Source of the DNA: Amoebidium appalachense | Lineage: Eukaryota; Ichthyosporea | Assembly (NCBI GenBank): GCA_963693365.1 | Contig: CAVNZM010000002.1 | Coordinates: 13,888,001-13,952,000, forward strand | DNA length: 64,000 bases | Direction: 5' to 3' | Shown: positions 21,430 to 31,197 of the stretch, piece by piece | Numbering within the stretch: the first letter of the stretch is position 1 | Layout of the letters: each line of letters begins with the position of its first letter | The notes under the pieces: model-generated | Databases searched by the model: none | What the model was told of the DNA's origin: nothing | Seen by the model: only the letters and a program-made list of their open reading frames with translations | Position numbers and translations under genes: made by a program

Positions 21430-22408
21430 CCCAAAAAAAAAAAAAAAACTTTTCAGCTATAACATAATGGACCAGGTTATTCCCCTTATTTCCTGTTTCA
21501 AACTGCCTCTCACTTTTCCTCCTTCTTACTGGTCACGCTTCACTTTCCCCGTGCAGGCGGGAGATGGTGCACTCGGGTGAGTCTTCTAGCAAGCAGCAGC
21601 AGCGCACATGGCTGACCGCAAGATTGTTCGGTGCTGGTACATGACTGCCAACCTCGACATTCCACATAACAATTCCACGACACTGGTACCCCCCCCCCCC
21701 CCCCCCCCTCCAAAAAAAAAAAAAAAGAAAAGAAAACACACACACACACACACACACACAGACACAGACACACACAGACACACACAGCTTCCCATCCACC
21801 TTGCCTTGAGTTCTATCATAAACTAATTTGCTGTTTGCTGATCTCTCTTCCCACTCACTTGGTTACTTTGGTGCATCGTGTTCTGTGTGTGTGGGTGTAG
21901 TGTGCATCTGTGTGTGTGTGTGTGTGCTATATATATGTATAAACATTGTGTATATATGTCGTTGATCACCATCCCCCCCCCCCCCCCCCCCCCCCAAAAC
22001 GCCTGTTCTCCCACCTCTCCATCTCCCCCCCATCTCTCTGTATGTGCGCACATGTAGGTGTGAGTGGGCCCGGGTGTGTATGCACAATAATGTATTTTGG
22101 TTCTCAATGTATCCCTTAGTAGTCGTTATACTTGTAAAGGGTTACGTCGAGGCTTCCAGCAACCATATCCTATTACAAATTGCACGAGGGGAGGGAATGA
22201 CATGTACTAACCCCCCCCCCCCCCCCCCCCCCCACGCGGGAGCAGCTCGAGGACATGCGTGTTGACGGAGTGCCATGTGATTGACCCACCACCCAGTAAC
22301 GACCCTGAGGACGTCAGCAGCCACAGCCACAGCGAGGAACAAGAATCAGTGCCACAAGAGAGTCTGCGGGGAATAAGGCGACGAGCAAAGATTGGAGTAC
22401 TAGACTAA
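20378..22408 (+). CDS. Multi-exon plus-strand gene, product unknown
   Basis: Several splice-bounded pieces on one strand suggest one gene. ATG at 20378 gives MFSELQAVQ ending at CAG|GTTAGT (20404). A segment 20666-20759 (acceptor ctctttcacatgcag, donor AAGGAG|GTAGGT) contains an ATG at 20730 reading MTASKPSSKE; the upstream part has a stop, so this ATG may be the true start. Possible exons follow at 20949 (VNTGQKARILHHCVPSHVFG), 21557-21685 (MADRKIVRCWYMTANLDIP, donor CTG|GTACCC) and 22058 onward. The last exon, 22246-22408, opens after gcgggagcag and reads SRTCVLTECHVIDPPPSNDP, then a His/Ser/Glu-rich tail, to a TAA. Phases between the middle exons are not proved. No family is recognised. 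Confidence 0.4.
21376..21449. repeat. 72-base poly-C passing into poly-A
   Basis: About 52 C, then GCCC, then 16 A. It lies in the presumed intron before the exon at 21557. A second C-to-A junction is at 21690-21726 (C19 then A15), followed by CA repeats to 21786. Confidence 0.9.
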
Positions 22409-22614
22409 GTAGTTGTCATTGTATTATGGTTAGAAATCAAGTAAATAAGCAATTATTCTTGTAGAAGTTATAAATGCGCATGTTGATACGATAGAAAATG
22501 TAGAAGTTTGGAAGTTGGATAATAGCGTTTGTGTCACATGCTCCTGGGGAGCATGATTAATTAAAGAAAAACCGTAAGTGTGCAGCCGTCATAGAACATG
22601 TGTCACCATCCCAA

Positions 22615-22616
<2 letters not shown>

Positions 22617-22654
<38 letters not shown>

Positions 22655-22727
22655 AGGGGGGGGGAGAGGGGGGGGGGGGGGGGGAAACGGGGGGAAGTGG
22701 GGAACCGGGGGGGGGGGGGGGGGGGGT
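22617..22727. repeat. Poly-G tract
   Basis: About 110 bases almost entirely G with a few A and C interruptions, 200 bases after the end of the preceding gene. Confidence 0.9.
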
Positions 22728-22737
22728 GAATAGATAG

Positions 22738-23680
22738 AGTGATATCCATATAGACATCATTTATATATTCAGATACCTATATAGGTATATATAGAAGTGG
22801 TATACAATCAATATCATTTCTAATATAGAATACATATTCAGCTAATAAATTCTGAATATGTGTTATGCGCATATAGAATGTCATGACTGATGTCTCATCG
22901 TCCCATAATAGGTACGTATTATATCCTAATTGTATGTCTATCTACATATGTATTTCCATATCTAGCTGATATCCAGATGTGGTTCGAAACCTGAGCTGTA
23001 TATCCATTCGATCTCATTTGTGCACATTTTAAGCATGTTACATATATATAGTGCATATCACATTGGATATAATATTGGGCAGGTTACCTGTCACTGGGTC
23101 CCTTCGTCACATATCCATTATATATGTTGTGCATGTGTATTTGCATATCTAGTGTTCGATATCCACTGGATATCACGTTTCCCGTGGATATCTAGTGGAT
23201 CCCTAACAGTAGTTATCCAATGGATATCAGGGTTTTAACAGATATCTATATACATATTAGCCGTAGATATCCAAGATTAATATCCATTTATATTTACATA
23301 TCTTAAACCCATGAACTGGATGTAGGGTTATGTTCAGGATGGGTTTGAGTATATGGATATCTTCAATGTATCTTTTATGGGTTCCGGATGTTTCGGCAAG
23401 ATTGCTGATGTTCGTGCCCTAATGTTGTAAGGGGTGTGCCAGAATATACAACAATAGTGCACGAGTTGGCATATGCATTTCGCACGCACGTGCACAGCAC
23501 GATACTTCATTAGTTGCACATCTTTGGTTTACACAGGTTGCACGAGCACATAGCATACATAGTTAGGTACGATAGTTTATTTGTGCTTTATCTCCCTTTA
23601 TTTCATAAGCATGTCCGGCATGCTCTTGTTTGCCCTCTGTTATTCATTAGGCACGTGTGGTATTCATAGTTTGTTTAGCT
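22738..23680. other. AT-rich intergenic DNA with ATATCC words
   Basis: No gene. TATATA and GGATATC words are frequent to about 23380 (for example 22740, 23158, 23185, 23225, 23355), matching the vocabulary of 12.5-13.5 kb. Confidence 0.5.
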
Positions 23681-23689
23681 ATTGGCGAT

Positions 23690-24204
23690 AGCGAGAGGAA
23701 AGCACGCATCCGACGATTGTTGTGCATGCTTTTCATGTTTTCTGTGTAGTCGGGTGTTTTGTCTGCGATTGGACCGTATGAGGGGAATGCAGTTTGATTT
23801 CCGTTCATGTACGTGTCGTTATATGATTGGTCAGATTTATAGTATTCATAGTATTTGCCAATCAGATGCGCAAATACCTTTGGATAGATCTGTATTCATG
23901 GAATCTGCCTGCGGCAGATAAATAGGTGAGAATCGAGCATAATAAATTAGACGTAGATTGACAGAACATGCAACTGTGTTTCTACCTCTCCACACTACCC
24001 TCTCTGTTAGTGCTGTGGCATCGTGCATTGCCCAGCACCACTCTGCACGTGTTTATGTCTGTTAGTTTAGTGGCCTGATCACCCACGTATACTCTCATTC
24101 ATATGCATGTGTGCCTAGGTACGTGTTAGTTGTAGTGTGTACACTCTGCTAGTCAGGCGAGAATAGTAGGGGCTTTTGCCCGTAAGTCAGCACTTTTCTT
24201 GCAA
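23690..24204 (+). mobile_element. Solo-LTR-like segment (U3 promoter to CA end)
   Basis: The last 73 bases match the copia leader at 7317-7389 and stop at the same TTGCA end. Upstream are CCAAT-type boxes (ATTGG at 23765 and 23828, GCCAATCAG at 23858), a TATA-like GATAAATAGG at 23917 and AATAAATT at 23940, which is the order expected for U3-R-U5. The 5' end of the LTR was not located. It abuts the broken 3' end of the minus-strand gag-protease unit, so it may have been inserted there. Confidence 0.45.
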
Positions 24205-24866
24205 GCACCCCCCCCTCCCCCCGGCACACCAATGCCCCCGGGCAATTCCTGATGAGTTAGTGCATGTATGTGGGGGGCCAGGTCTGTGGCCACCCTGCCC
24301 CCCACGGTGTTGGTTAACCCGTCAGATCCACGGGTTAGACCAACACCCTCCCCCCCTGCCTGCACATTCTCACACCCGGGGTGACCCTCCTTCCTCTTGG
24401 GGGTCGGGGGAGTGGGACCGGTGCTGTCCCGGTCCCCCCCCCCATCGTGTCGGGTGACATTTTGGTGGCTAACGTTAAATAAAGTTGTTCCCCCTCCTCC
24501 TGAGTCACCCTTCGAGCCGGCATCCTCCTTTTGGGTAATAAGAGAGACCTCTATACTACCAATCTCATTAGTGAAACTACCGACGGAAACACCTGACCTA
24601 ATCACTATAGGCTCGATGCCCGGATTCACTAATTCTATTTCTATTGTCTTATCCGGCCATACCCTGCTAAGGGTCCATTGGGCCACCTCCTGAAATGGGG
24701 TTTTCGGAGTAAAAACCCCTAAATCCCCTATCCTAACATGATTGCCGGCCCGGACACGTACCGTTTGGCACTGATAAGGCTCGATTACTACTTCAGCTAC
24801 CGTTCTAGCACCAGACTGATAACCGTCGAGCCCATCATGGGTTTTAATTTTAACGCCGGACTGCAA
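24205..24866 (-). pseudogene. Ty3/gypsy-like pol linker downstream of protease, truncated
   Basis: The minus-strand frame reads THDGLDGYQSGARTVAEVVI, TPKTPFQEVAQWTLSRVWPD, then IVIRSGVSVGSFTNEIGSIE, resembling the spacer between protease and reverse transcriptase of gypsy elements. No RT motif follows: sequence becomes Gly/Pro rich and runs into the LTR-like segment at 24204. RT, RNase H and integrase are therefore absent. It overlaps the protease frame by a frame change near 24867. Confidence 0.55.
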
Positions 24867-24868
24867 TT

Positions 24869-25327
24869 CTAAAACATTCGTACGTTCAAAGCATTCACAT
24901 GTCTACGGAAAAATGGGGCTCCCAACAAAACACTTTGCGCTAAATCCTTAACCACATAACAAGCAATATGCATAGCCTGGCCACCTATCTCACACGGCAA
25001 CACACAAACACCTTCCACCGACATACTACTACTATTAGCACTACCTAAGGCTGTGCTAGAAGCATCTAAAATAGGAATTTCCCCCCCGGCCTGATTAAAA
25101 CGACGAATAAACGAAGCATGCACACAATTAACCTGAGCCCCTCCATCGAGCAAAGCAACAGCCTTCAACTTACCATCAGCTAACCATACGTCTATATAAT
25201 GCCGGCTAAAACCAACTAAATCCTCCTCCAATTCAAGCAACACATCATCACTCACACCCAATCCCTGCCCCCGAAGACTCACACCCTCGATACCTACGTG
25301 CAACATACCTACCTGTGGTGCCTGCAC
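24869..25327 (-). CDS. Retropepsin-like aspartic protease of the gypsy-like element
   Basis: ALLDGGAQVNCVHASFI is the flap-side active-site signature of a retroviral-type aspartic protease (hydrophobic-hydrophobic-D-x-G-A), and VLLGAPFFRRHVNAL matches the conserved C-terminal hydrophobic Gly motif. The catalytic triplet is D-G-G instead of D-S/T-G. The protein would cut the Gag-Pol precursor. The first part of the frame (25327 to about 25200) overlaps a GT/CA-rich low-complexity zone. The Gag stop is 560 bases upstream and the protease is in a different frame. Confidence 0.65.
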   Translation of the reverse strand: MQAPQVGMLHVGIEGVSLRGQGLGVSDDVLLELEEDLVGFSRHYIDVWLADGKLKAVALLDGGAQVNCVHASFIRRFNQAGGEIPILDASSTALGSANSSSMSVEGVCVLPCEIGGQAMHIACYVVKDLAQSVLLGAPFFRRHVNALNVRMF

Positions 25328-25889
25328 GGGTGGGGTGGGGTGTGTATGTGGTGTGGGCGGTGGTGGAGTGTGTGTGTGTGATGTGTGGGTGGGTGGTGTG
25401 TGTGTGTTTGGTGTATGTGTGGGTGTGTGTGTGGGTGTAGGTGTGTCTGCAACCGTCGTATGTTGTTGTGGTGGTGTGTTTCTACGTGTCTGTGCCTTCC
25501 CCCCCTTCCCCCTTTACTCGTGTGTGTCCCCCCCCTCCCGGAAACAATGGCACAGAAACCCCCTCCGGTGTGGTTAGAATAAACACCGGGTTGGGACAAG
25601 AAACACTGAGACCATCCACTTGTGGCTGGGGAACCTCCCCCAACCACAAAACATTCACACCATTCATACCTTTGGTAGAGTCACCCCACAAACATTCATG
25701 CCATACCACCTCGACGCTGTCTTGAGGACCCACGACGATGCCCGGCTCCCACACGTATCGGGGCGGTGAGGGGGCAAAGGGAAGCTTAACCTGGGGTGGG
25801 GGAGGGTAAAGGTTCTCTGCAACCTGGGGGGGACCGATACTGTCCCCCCCCCCTCCCTCAGTGACCCCAGCTTCCCCCTCCCCCGGAAC
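25328..25889. other. Gag-protease spacer, low complexity
   Basis: GT-rich and C-rich sequence between Gag stop and protease. Open frames here (His/Thr/Pro-rich) lack known motifs; the minus frame containing LPKVWG/AGIVVGPQDSVEVVW may be element-encoded linker. Confidence 0.4.
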
Positions 25890-27224
25890 TCAATAGCTCT
25901 TGTAACTACGGCAATATGCAGCAGAGTGCCCTTGTCGGCCACAAAAGTAACATGCACCAAAGAAGGGGCCAGGGGGGACTTCAAAACCTTGGCGCAAAGC
26001 ATAACCGGGAGCCCGGTCATGCTGGGGGGGCCCACCGTGTGCACCACGGCCCCCCCTTCCCCCCTGCCCCCCTCGGCCTCTCTCACCACCATTTCCACCC
26101 CTCCCTCTACCCTGCCCACCACCACGAGCAAGATAAGGGGCAAACCTCTCGGTGAACTGCTGCTGTTGTCCTCCACGTCCACCTCGGCCACGACCGCCGT
26201 GTCCACCCCGGTCGCCGCCACGGCCACCCCGGAAGCCGAAGCCCCCTCGGCCAGAGAAGACGGCCTGGGAGAGCTCGGCAACCTGCTTGACCAACATGGT
26301 GAGTGCATCTGGCTGTTCACCCTCTTTTTTCTCTTTTTCCCCCTTCTGTCCACTCTCCTTCTTTTTCTTGTCTACTTCCATCACCTCCTTTTTATCCCTC
26401 TTATTGAACTTCACCTCGTGCATGGCAAGCAAGTGACGTTTAACATGCAACACCACCTCATCTACATCATCATGCTCCCCAAACATGCGTGCAGTGTCTG
26501 TGTTTACAGAGAGAGCCTTACGAGCAAACTCGAATTTTTCCCTATCACTCACGTCACCAGCTAACTCACAAAGGTCTTCAAAGACCCGATATTCCCTCTC
26601 AAAGAATGCACGAGCTTCTACGGGGGACATATCTAAAGTGGGAAAGGTATACTTCCATTCTCTGAGCTGGGCCCGGAAGGTACGGCGCCGGTCGGCCGTC
26701 AGGTATCGGCCGACGAGCCGGGCCGTATACTCGAGCTCGTTTTCCGGCCGTGTGAAGGCCTCGAGCTCCCCGTCCACGTCGTCGGTGCTGTTCTCGTCCT
26801 CGTCGTCGGGGATGAACCGTGTGGCCAGACGTTTCTGGCCGAGTGTCCGGGACACCATCTCGTCCCTCCCCTCGTCATACTGCTGCTCGTATATACGAGC
26901 CGTCACCTGGGGGGCCTGCTCGGCCCGGTACGGGTGCTCCTCCATCAGGGTGCATAAGTCGGCCATTGTTTTGTGGTCGATGCACTGTTTGATCATTAAG
27001 CACGAGGCCGCCACAGTGGGGGCCTTCTTTGTGTCTAACACTAGTGTGGGTGTGTTAGCTAGGAGTGTCCTAAGCCACCTAGGTATTTCCGAGTCGTGTT
27101 TGAGTGTAAAACTGAAAGCTGTGGTCTGTCTAACGTCTAGTGTATGAACCTGTGGTACCTGTGTGTGCAGGGAGCTATCCTCCGCTGCCAATGCGTAGAA
27201 CATGTCTACGTTAAACTTAGCCAT
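25890..27224 (-). CDS. Gag of a Ty3/gypsy-like retrotransposon
   Basis: The start chosen is the ATG at 27224 (MAKFNVDMFYALAAEDSSLH); 39 further upstream codons are mostly a Lys run from a T-tract and unlikely to be used. The capsid region contains YTARLVGRYLTADRRRTFRA and FFEREYRVFEDLCELAG, of the gypsy capsid type. A Lys/Glu-rich linker and an RGG-rich segment (GGRGGDRGGHGGRGRGGRGG) precede a CCHC knuckle, CYFCGRQGHSAAYC, eight residues from the TGA. About 444 residues. It would form the particle core and bind element RNA. With the protease at 24869-25327 it makes a truncated gag-pro unit lacking pol. Confidence 0.7.
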   Translation of the reverse strand: MAKFNVDMFYALAAEDSSLHTQVPQVHTLDVRQTTAFSFTLKHDSEIPRWLRTLLANTPTLVLDTKKAPTVAASCLMIKQCIDHKTMADLCTLMEEHPYRAEQAPQVTARIYEQQYDEGRDEMVSRTLGQKRLATRFIPDDEDENSTDDVDGELEAFTRPENELEYTARLVGRYLTADRRRTFRAQLREWKYTFPTLDMSPVEARAFFEREYRVFEDLCELAGDVSDREKFEFARKALSVNTDTARMFGEHDDVDEVVLHVKRHLLAMHEVKFNKRDKKEVMEVDKKKKESGQKGEKEKKEGEQPDALTMLVKQVAELSQAVFSGRGGFGFRGGRGGDRGGHGGRGRGGRGGQQQQFTERFAPYLARGGGQGRGRGGNGGERGRGGQGGRGGRGAHGGPPQHDRAPGYALRQGFEVPPGPFFGACYFCGRQGHSAAYCRSYKSY

Positions 27225-27262
27225 TGTGTGGTGTGTGCCCGAACTCGTGTGGTGGTGTTTAT

Positions 27263-27298
<36 letters not shown>

Positions 27299-28140
27299 CT
27301 GTGTGTTTGAGGTGTAGCAACAGCCCAGAAGGAACTGTCACCGCGTTACCCTAGCGCGAAAAACCGCACTAAAAGAAAGGTGTAGCTTGTCGTATCCTAA
27401 TGTATGTGTACTAGAGACGCGGCACTCTACTAAGTGTACACACACGAAAAGGAACGAACGTGTACGGAAAAACGGTAAAGTTTATTCAGACCAGGCTCCG
27501 ACGGGCAAACTTAGATCCGTACGGAATGAGTCTAAGTTACGACTGAGGCCATCAAGGCCGTGCCCTCAAAGATCATCATCACCTGGCCCCCTACGATGCC
27601 ACATTCCAAACATTCCGATCTACTTTTATCGTGCGCCTGCACGAGCTAAGTCGATCTACTCAACTAATATATTTATCCATGTCTCACCCCTCACCCTCCC
27701 CCTAGTGGCACCGCAGAGTCTAAATCTACATTTCATATTATCCTCCCCCCCCCCCTCCCCCCTTTCCTTTACATCTAAATATATAAATACGTTTGGCAAC
27801 ATACACTATCAAACCTTGCCAATACTTACAAAAGGGCTTCTGCCCGAACAATCACATTCCTAAGTCCTCCTACGATCTATCCTACACACTAATTAGAATT
27901 CTATTGGACGGCTGTCCCGGCTGACGTGGTCCAATGCCCTGCGCCGGCAGAGGCAAGATGCACGCAGCTGTACAGCTATCTTGAGGCCCCGGACTTGATC
28001 TTGATGATCTGTGGACCCGGGCCACCCCCCCCCCCCCCCCCCCCCGATCTCGATCGTAGACTTAGGCTAATCTGCTGAGACGGATTAGTATATGTCAGGA
28101 TGGGTGGGTGGGTGGGTGGGGTTGGGGTTGGGTGGCTGGG
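27225..28140. other. Leader region of the gypsy-like element and unassigned sequence
   Basis: A 33-base T-run (27266-27298) lies just upstream of the Gag start. On the minus strand an AATAAA lies at 27480-27486. No LTR pair was recognised. C-runs at 27743-27758 and 28024-28046. Confidence 0.35.
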
Positions 28141-28475
<335 letters not shown>

Positions 28476-28654
28476 TCTACACCTCCACACACATGTACAG
28501 AGACCCACACGATCCGCTTATACAACATTATATTTTTAGAAATAGCAAGTATTAATTTTAGTGTAATTAATATTCGTTTCGAGATGCTTCGAGGATATCC
28601 CTAATATTGCTTAACAGTTACCTCGAGTACGCCGACGAATGGGCAGCTGCTAGC

Positions 28655-28735
28655 CAAGTGTACATTGGCCAATCAGATGATGCGGAGCCGAGAGAAAACG
28701 AAATCCAGCACAGCAGTGACAGAGGATAAATGAAG
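28655..28735 (+). promoter_or_regulatory. CCAAT-TATA promoter-like module
   Basis: GGCCAATCAGATGATGCGG at 28666 is followed 45 bases later by GAGGATAAATGAAG. The layout matches the U3-like module at 23858-23926 (GCCAATCAGATGCG ... GCAGATAAATAGG), suggesting related LTR or gene promoters. Confidence 0.4.
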
Positions 28736-28739
28736 ATCA

Positions 28740-28879
28740 GTAGTCATGTTGGGGTCAAAGCTCTGACCTATCGGCTTTTGTCATTTTTACGCGCTTTGGT
28801 TTTCCTTTCATGTAGTTGTTGCGTAGCCTTTGTTTCATTTTTTTTGTGGTTGGCTTCACTTGATGTGGGCTTTTTTTTT

Positions 28880-28931
<52 letters not shown>

Positions 28932-29512
28932 GGGGGGGCGCTGCTTTGGTATGTGCGTTTAGGCAGCGCCGCGGCTGGGGAACAATATATCATGATAAAC
29001 TAGCATGTTTCGTATCTTCTTAGTGATCTGTGTATTTAGGCACTGGGGAACGTGTTGTACATATATAATCCATCTTTAGTTTCGATACTAGTATACCGTA
29101 GGCTCGGTCAAGATTGTTTGCTAACAGGGCCATGACAAAAGTCAGCGTGTGGAAAATGTGTTGTTGTGGACAAAAAGGTGTGAATACGCTATGTTTTGTA
29201 GTGTGTGGATCATGCAGAGTATGCAGAGTGAGTGTAATCCGGTCCCTTTTATTAAGATCAAAAGCGAAATTAACAAACAGCGTGTAATGCATGAAGTTGG
29301 AACTTATGCTCTTAGTTTTGGCTCGGTAGAAACACCAATGTCGAAAAGTTTGGCCCCGAGCACAATACGCAATATTGGAGTTATGAATGCCTTTGTGCTG
29401 ACCAGTCAACAGGCTGCGGCATATTTTTCGATGACTACAAATAGTAAGGTTTTCTTTCTATCAAAATTGCATTAGTTCTCTGTATCCTTTTTTCTCGTCT
29501 TTTTTTTTTTTT

Positions 29513-29543
<31 letters not shown>

Positions 29544-30424
29544 GGGGCGTTATTTGTATGACTAAAGAGGATGTTTTTGGGGCATTAGAAGTGGCATTGA
29601 AGTAACCTTGTTTTCATGACAACCTTCGGAGACTCAGGTGTCCCTGCCGTGTCTGTATAATAAAGTTTGACGTACTGATCACGGTGTGCATTATTATTCG
29701 TGTTTGTATCATAATAAAATACCACGACCGGTGTGTACGTATACAAGCCATGCCATTTTGAAGCAAAATAGTGTTCATGCAAAATGCAAGCCACGGTGGC
29801 CATGGCAAACACGCGCACACACATTTACTCAATCTGCGTGTGCACATGTGCACATGCACATGTACACACATACCTGGACACACATGCACCAAGATGACAT
29901 CCACACCAAAATGAGCGGCCACCCGTGCACACCTACAACCACAACCCCATGGGTTCTCACCTACCAACAGCCATGGCACCAATTAGTAGACCTCAGCTCT
30001 AGACCCCTGGGTACCAAATTCCACCCAACCTTAAAAGCTTTGCCACGAACATATGTGTACCAGTACCTTTAATAGGCGCGTTCTTCAAATTGGTGCTATG
30101 CCATAGGGTTAGTGGGTGCCACTGTGCAACCTTGCCTGTGCACGCCATTTCCTTTGTGTGTGTGGGTGTTCTGCACGTCAGTTCTTTGCCATGGTGCAAG
30201 CAGTTGTATGTCACGTGCGTGTTGGCGCCACCATTTAAATTTGTGCGCATGTACGTACTTCAGTGCACATAGGCATGTAGGTGTACGTGAGCACTGCGTG
30301 CATGTCCGTGTGCCCCACTAGGCTAAATATACACAATAACCAACAACTTCAAACATCGCCATGGCCACCACCAAGCTCACCGCCACCAGCCTCCCACACC
30401 ATGTGTCTATAACAAACAACCCCG

Positions 30425-30465
<41 letters not shown>

Positions 30466-30765
30466 TAGCTGCCCCCCTACCCCCCATGGCCACCCACCCA
30501 TCCCACTCCCCACCCCCCATCCCTCCCCGGGGTCCCCAACCACACCCCCCCACCCCACCGTCCATTCACCCCCCATAAAAGCCTCTCTCAATTTCCTCCC
30601 GGCTACCATCTTTTGCCCAGCTCGGTTCTCACACAAGGCACGGTGGCCATGTTTCAGGTCCCGTCGCCCGGTCAATCCTTTTCACATATTTCTGAACCCT
30701 GGAGATTGCGAAAATGATTGGATGAGATCATGGCATCCGTCTTGCCGCAATGATGCAGAGAGAGA
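28740..30765. other. No gene recognised; T-to-G homopolymer junctions
   Basis: T-run to G-run junctions occur at 28871-28930 (T19, G40) and 29500-29547 (T23, G25). Poly-C at 30424-30466. Open frames on both strands at 29020-29475 have no splice sites or motifs. CA/TG-alternating words are common at 29720-30320. Confidence 0.45.
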
Positions 30766-30768
30766 TTG

Positions 30769-30808
30769 GTTCGATTCGTGTGAAAAGCCAGATTGCCAGA
30801 TTGCCAGA
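30769..30808 (+). repeat. Left arm of an outer inverted repeat (CTGGCAATCTGG family)
   Basis: GGTTCGATTCGTGTGAAAAG followed by CCAGATTGCCAGATTGCCAG is found reverse-complemented, without visible change, at 43930-43973. The arms lie outside the pogo-like termini. Confidence 0.75.
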
Positions 30809-31197
30809 ATGCCAGAATTTTGATGGCATTCCAGAAAGGCTACAGTAAACCGCTCGAATTTGGGACGATTTGAATCCCGTCATAAATTTGGGACACTTTT
30901 AATTGGCCCTCGGCGCATCACCCGGACTTGGGTCCATTATTACGTTTTTCCCGCCCTTTTTGCATGCCAGCGTGTCTGGTTGGCTGCCCAACCCGGCAGC
31001 CAAGTTTGAAAATAAAGGGCCGTTTTCCACCAACCACCACAGCAGAGCAAAGCACATCCTCTTTCGAAAACATAGGAACTCCTCATCCTCACTCTAAGGA
31101 TTTCCTCTCACGTAGCCTCACATCGTTCATATGCTTTGTACTTTTACTGCCCATTTATCACACACCCTTGCCCCACAGACAGAATGGGGTTCCCAAC

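Noticed and set aside
29149-29475. 108-codon plus frame
   Set aside because: No splice sites or motifs and an opposite-strand frame of similar length; not supported.
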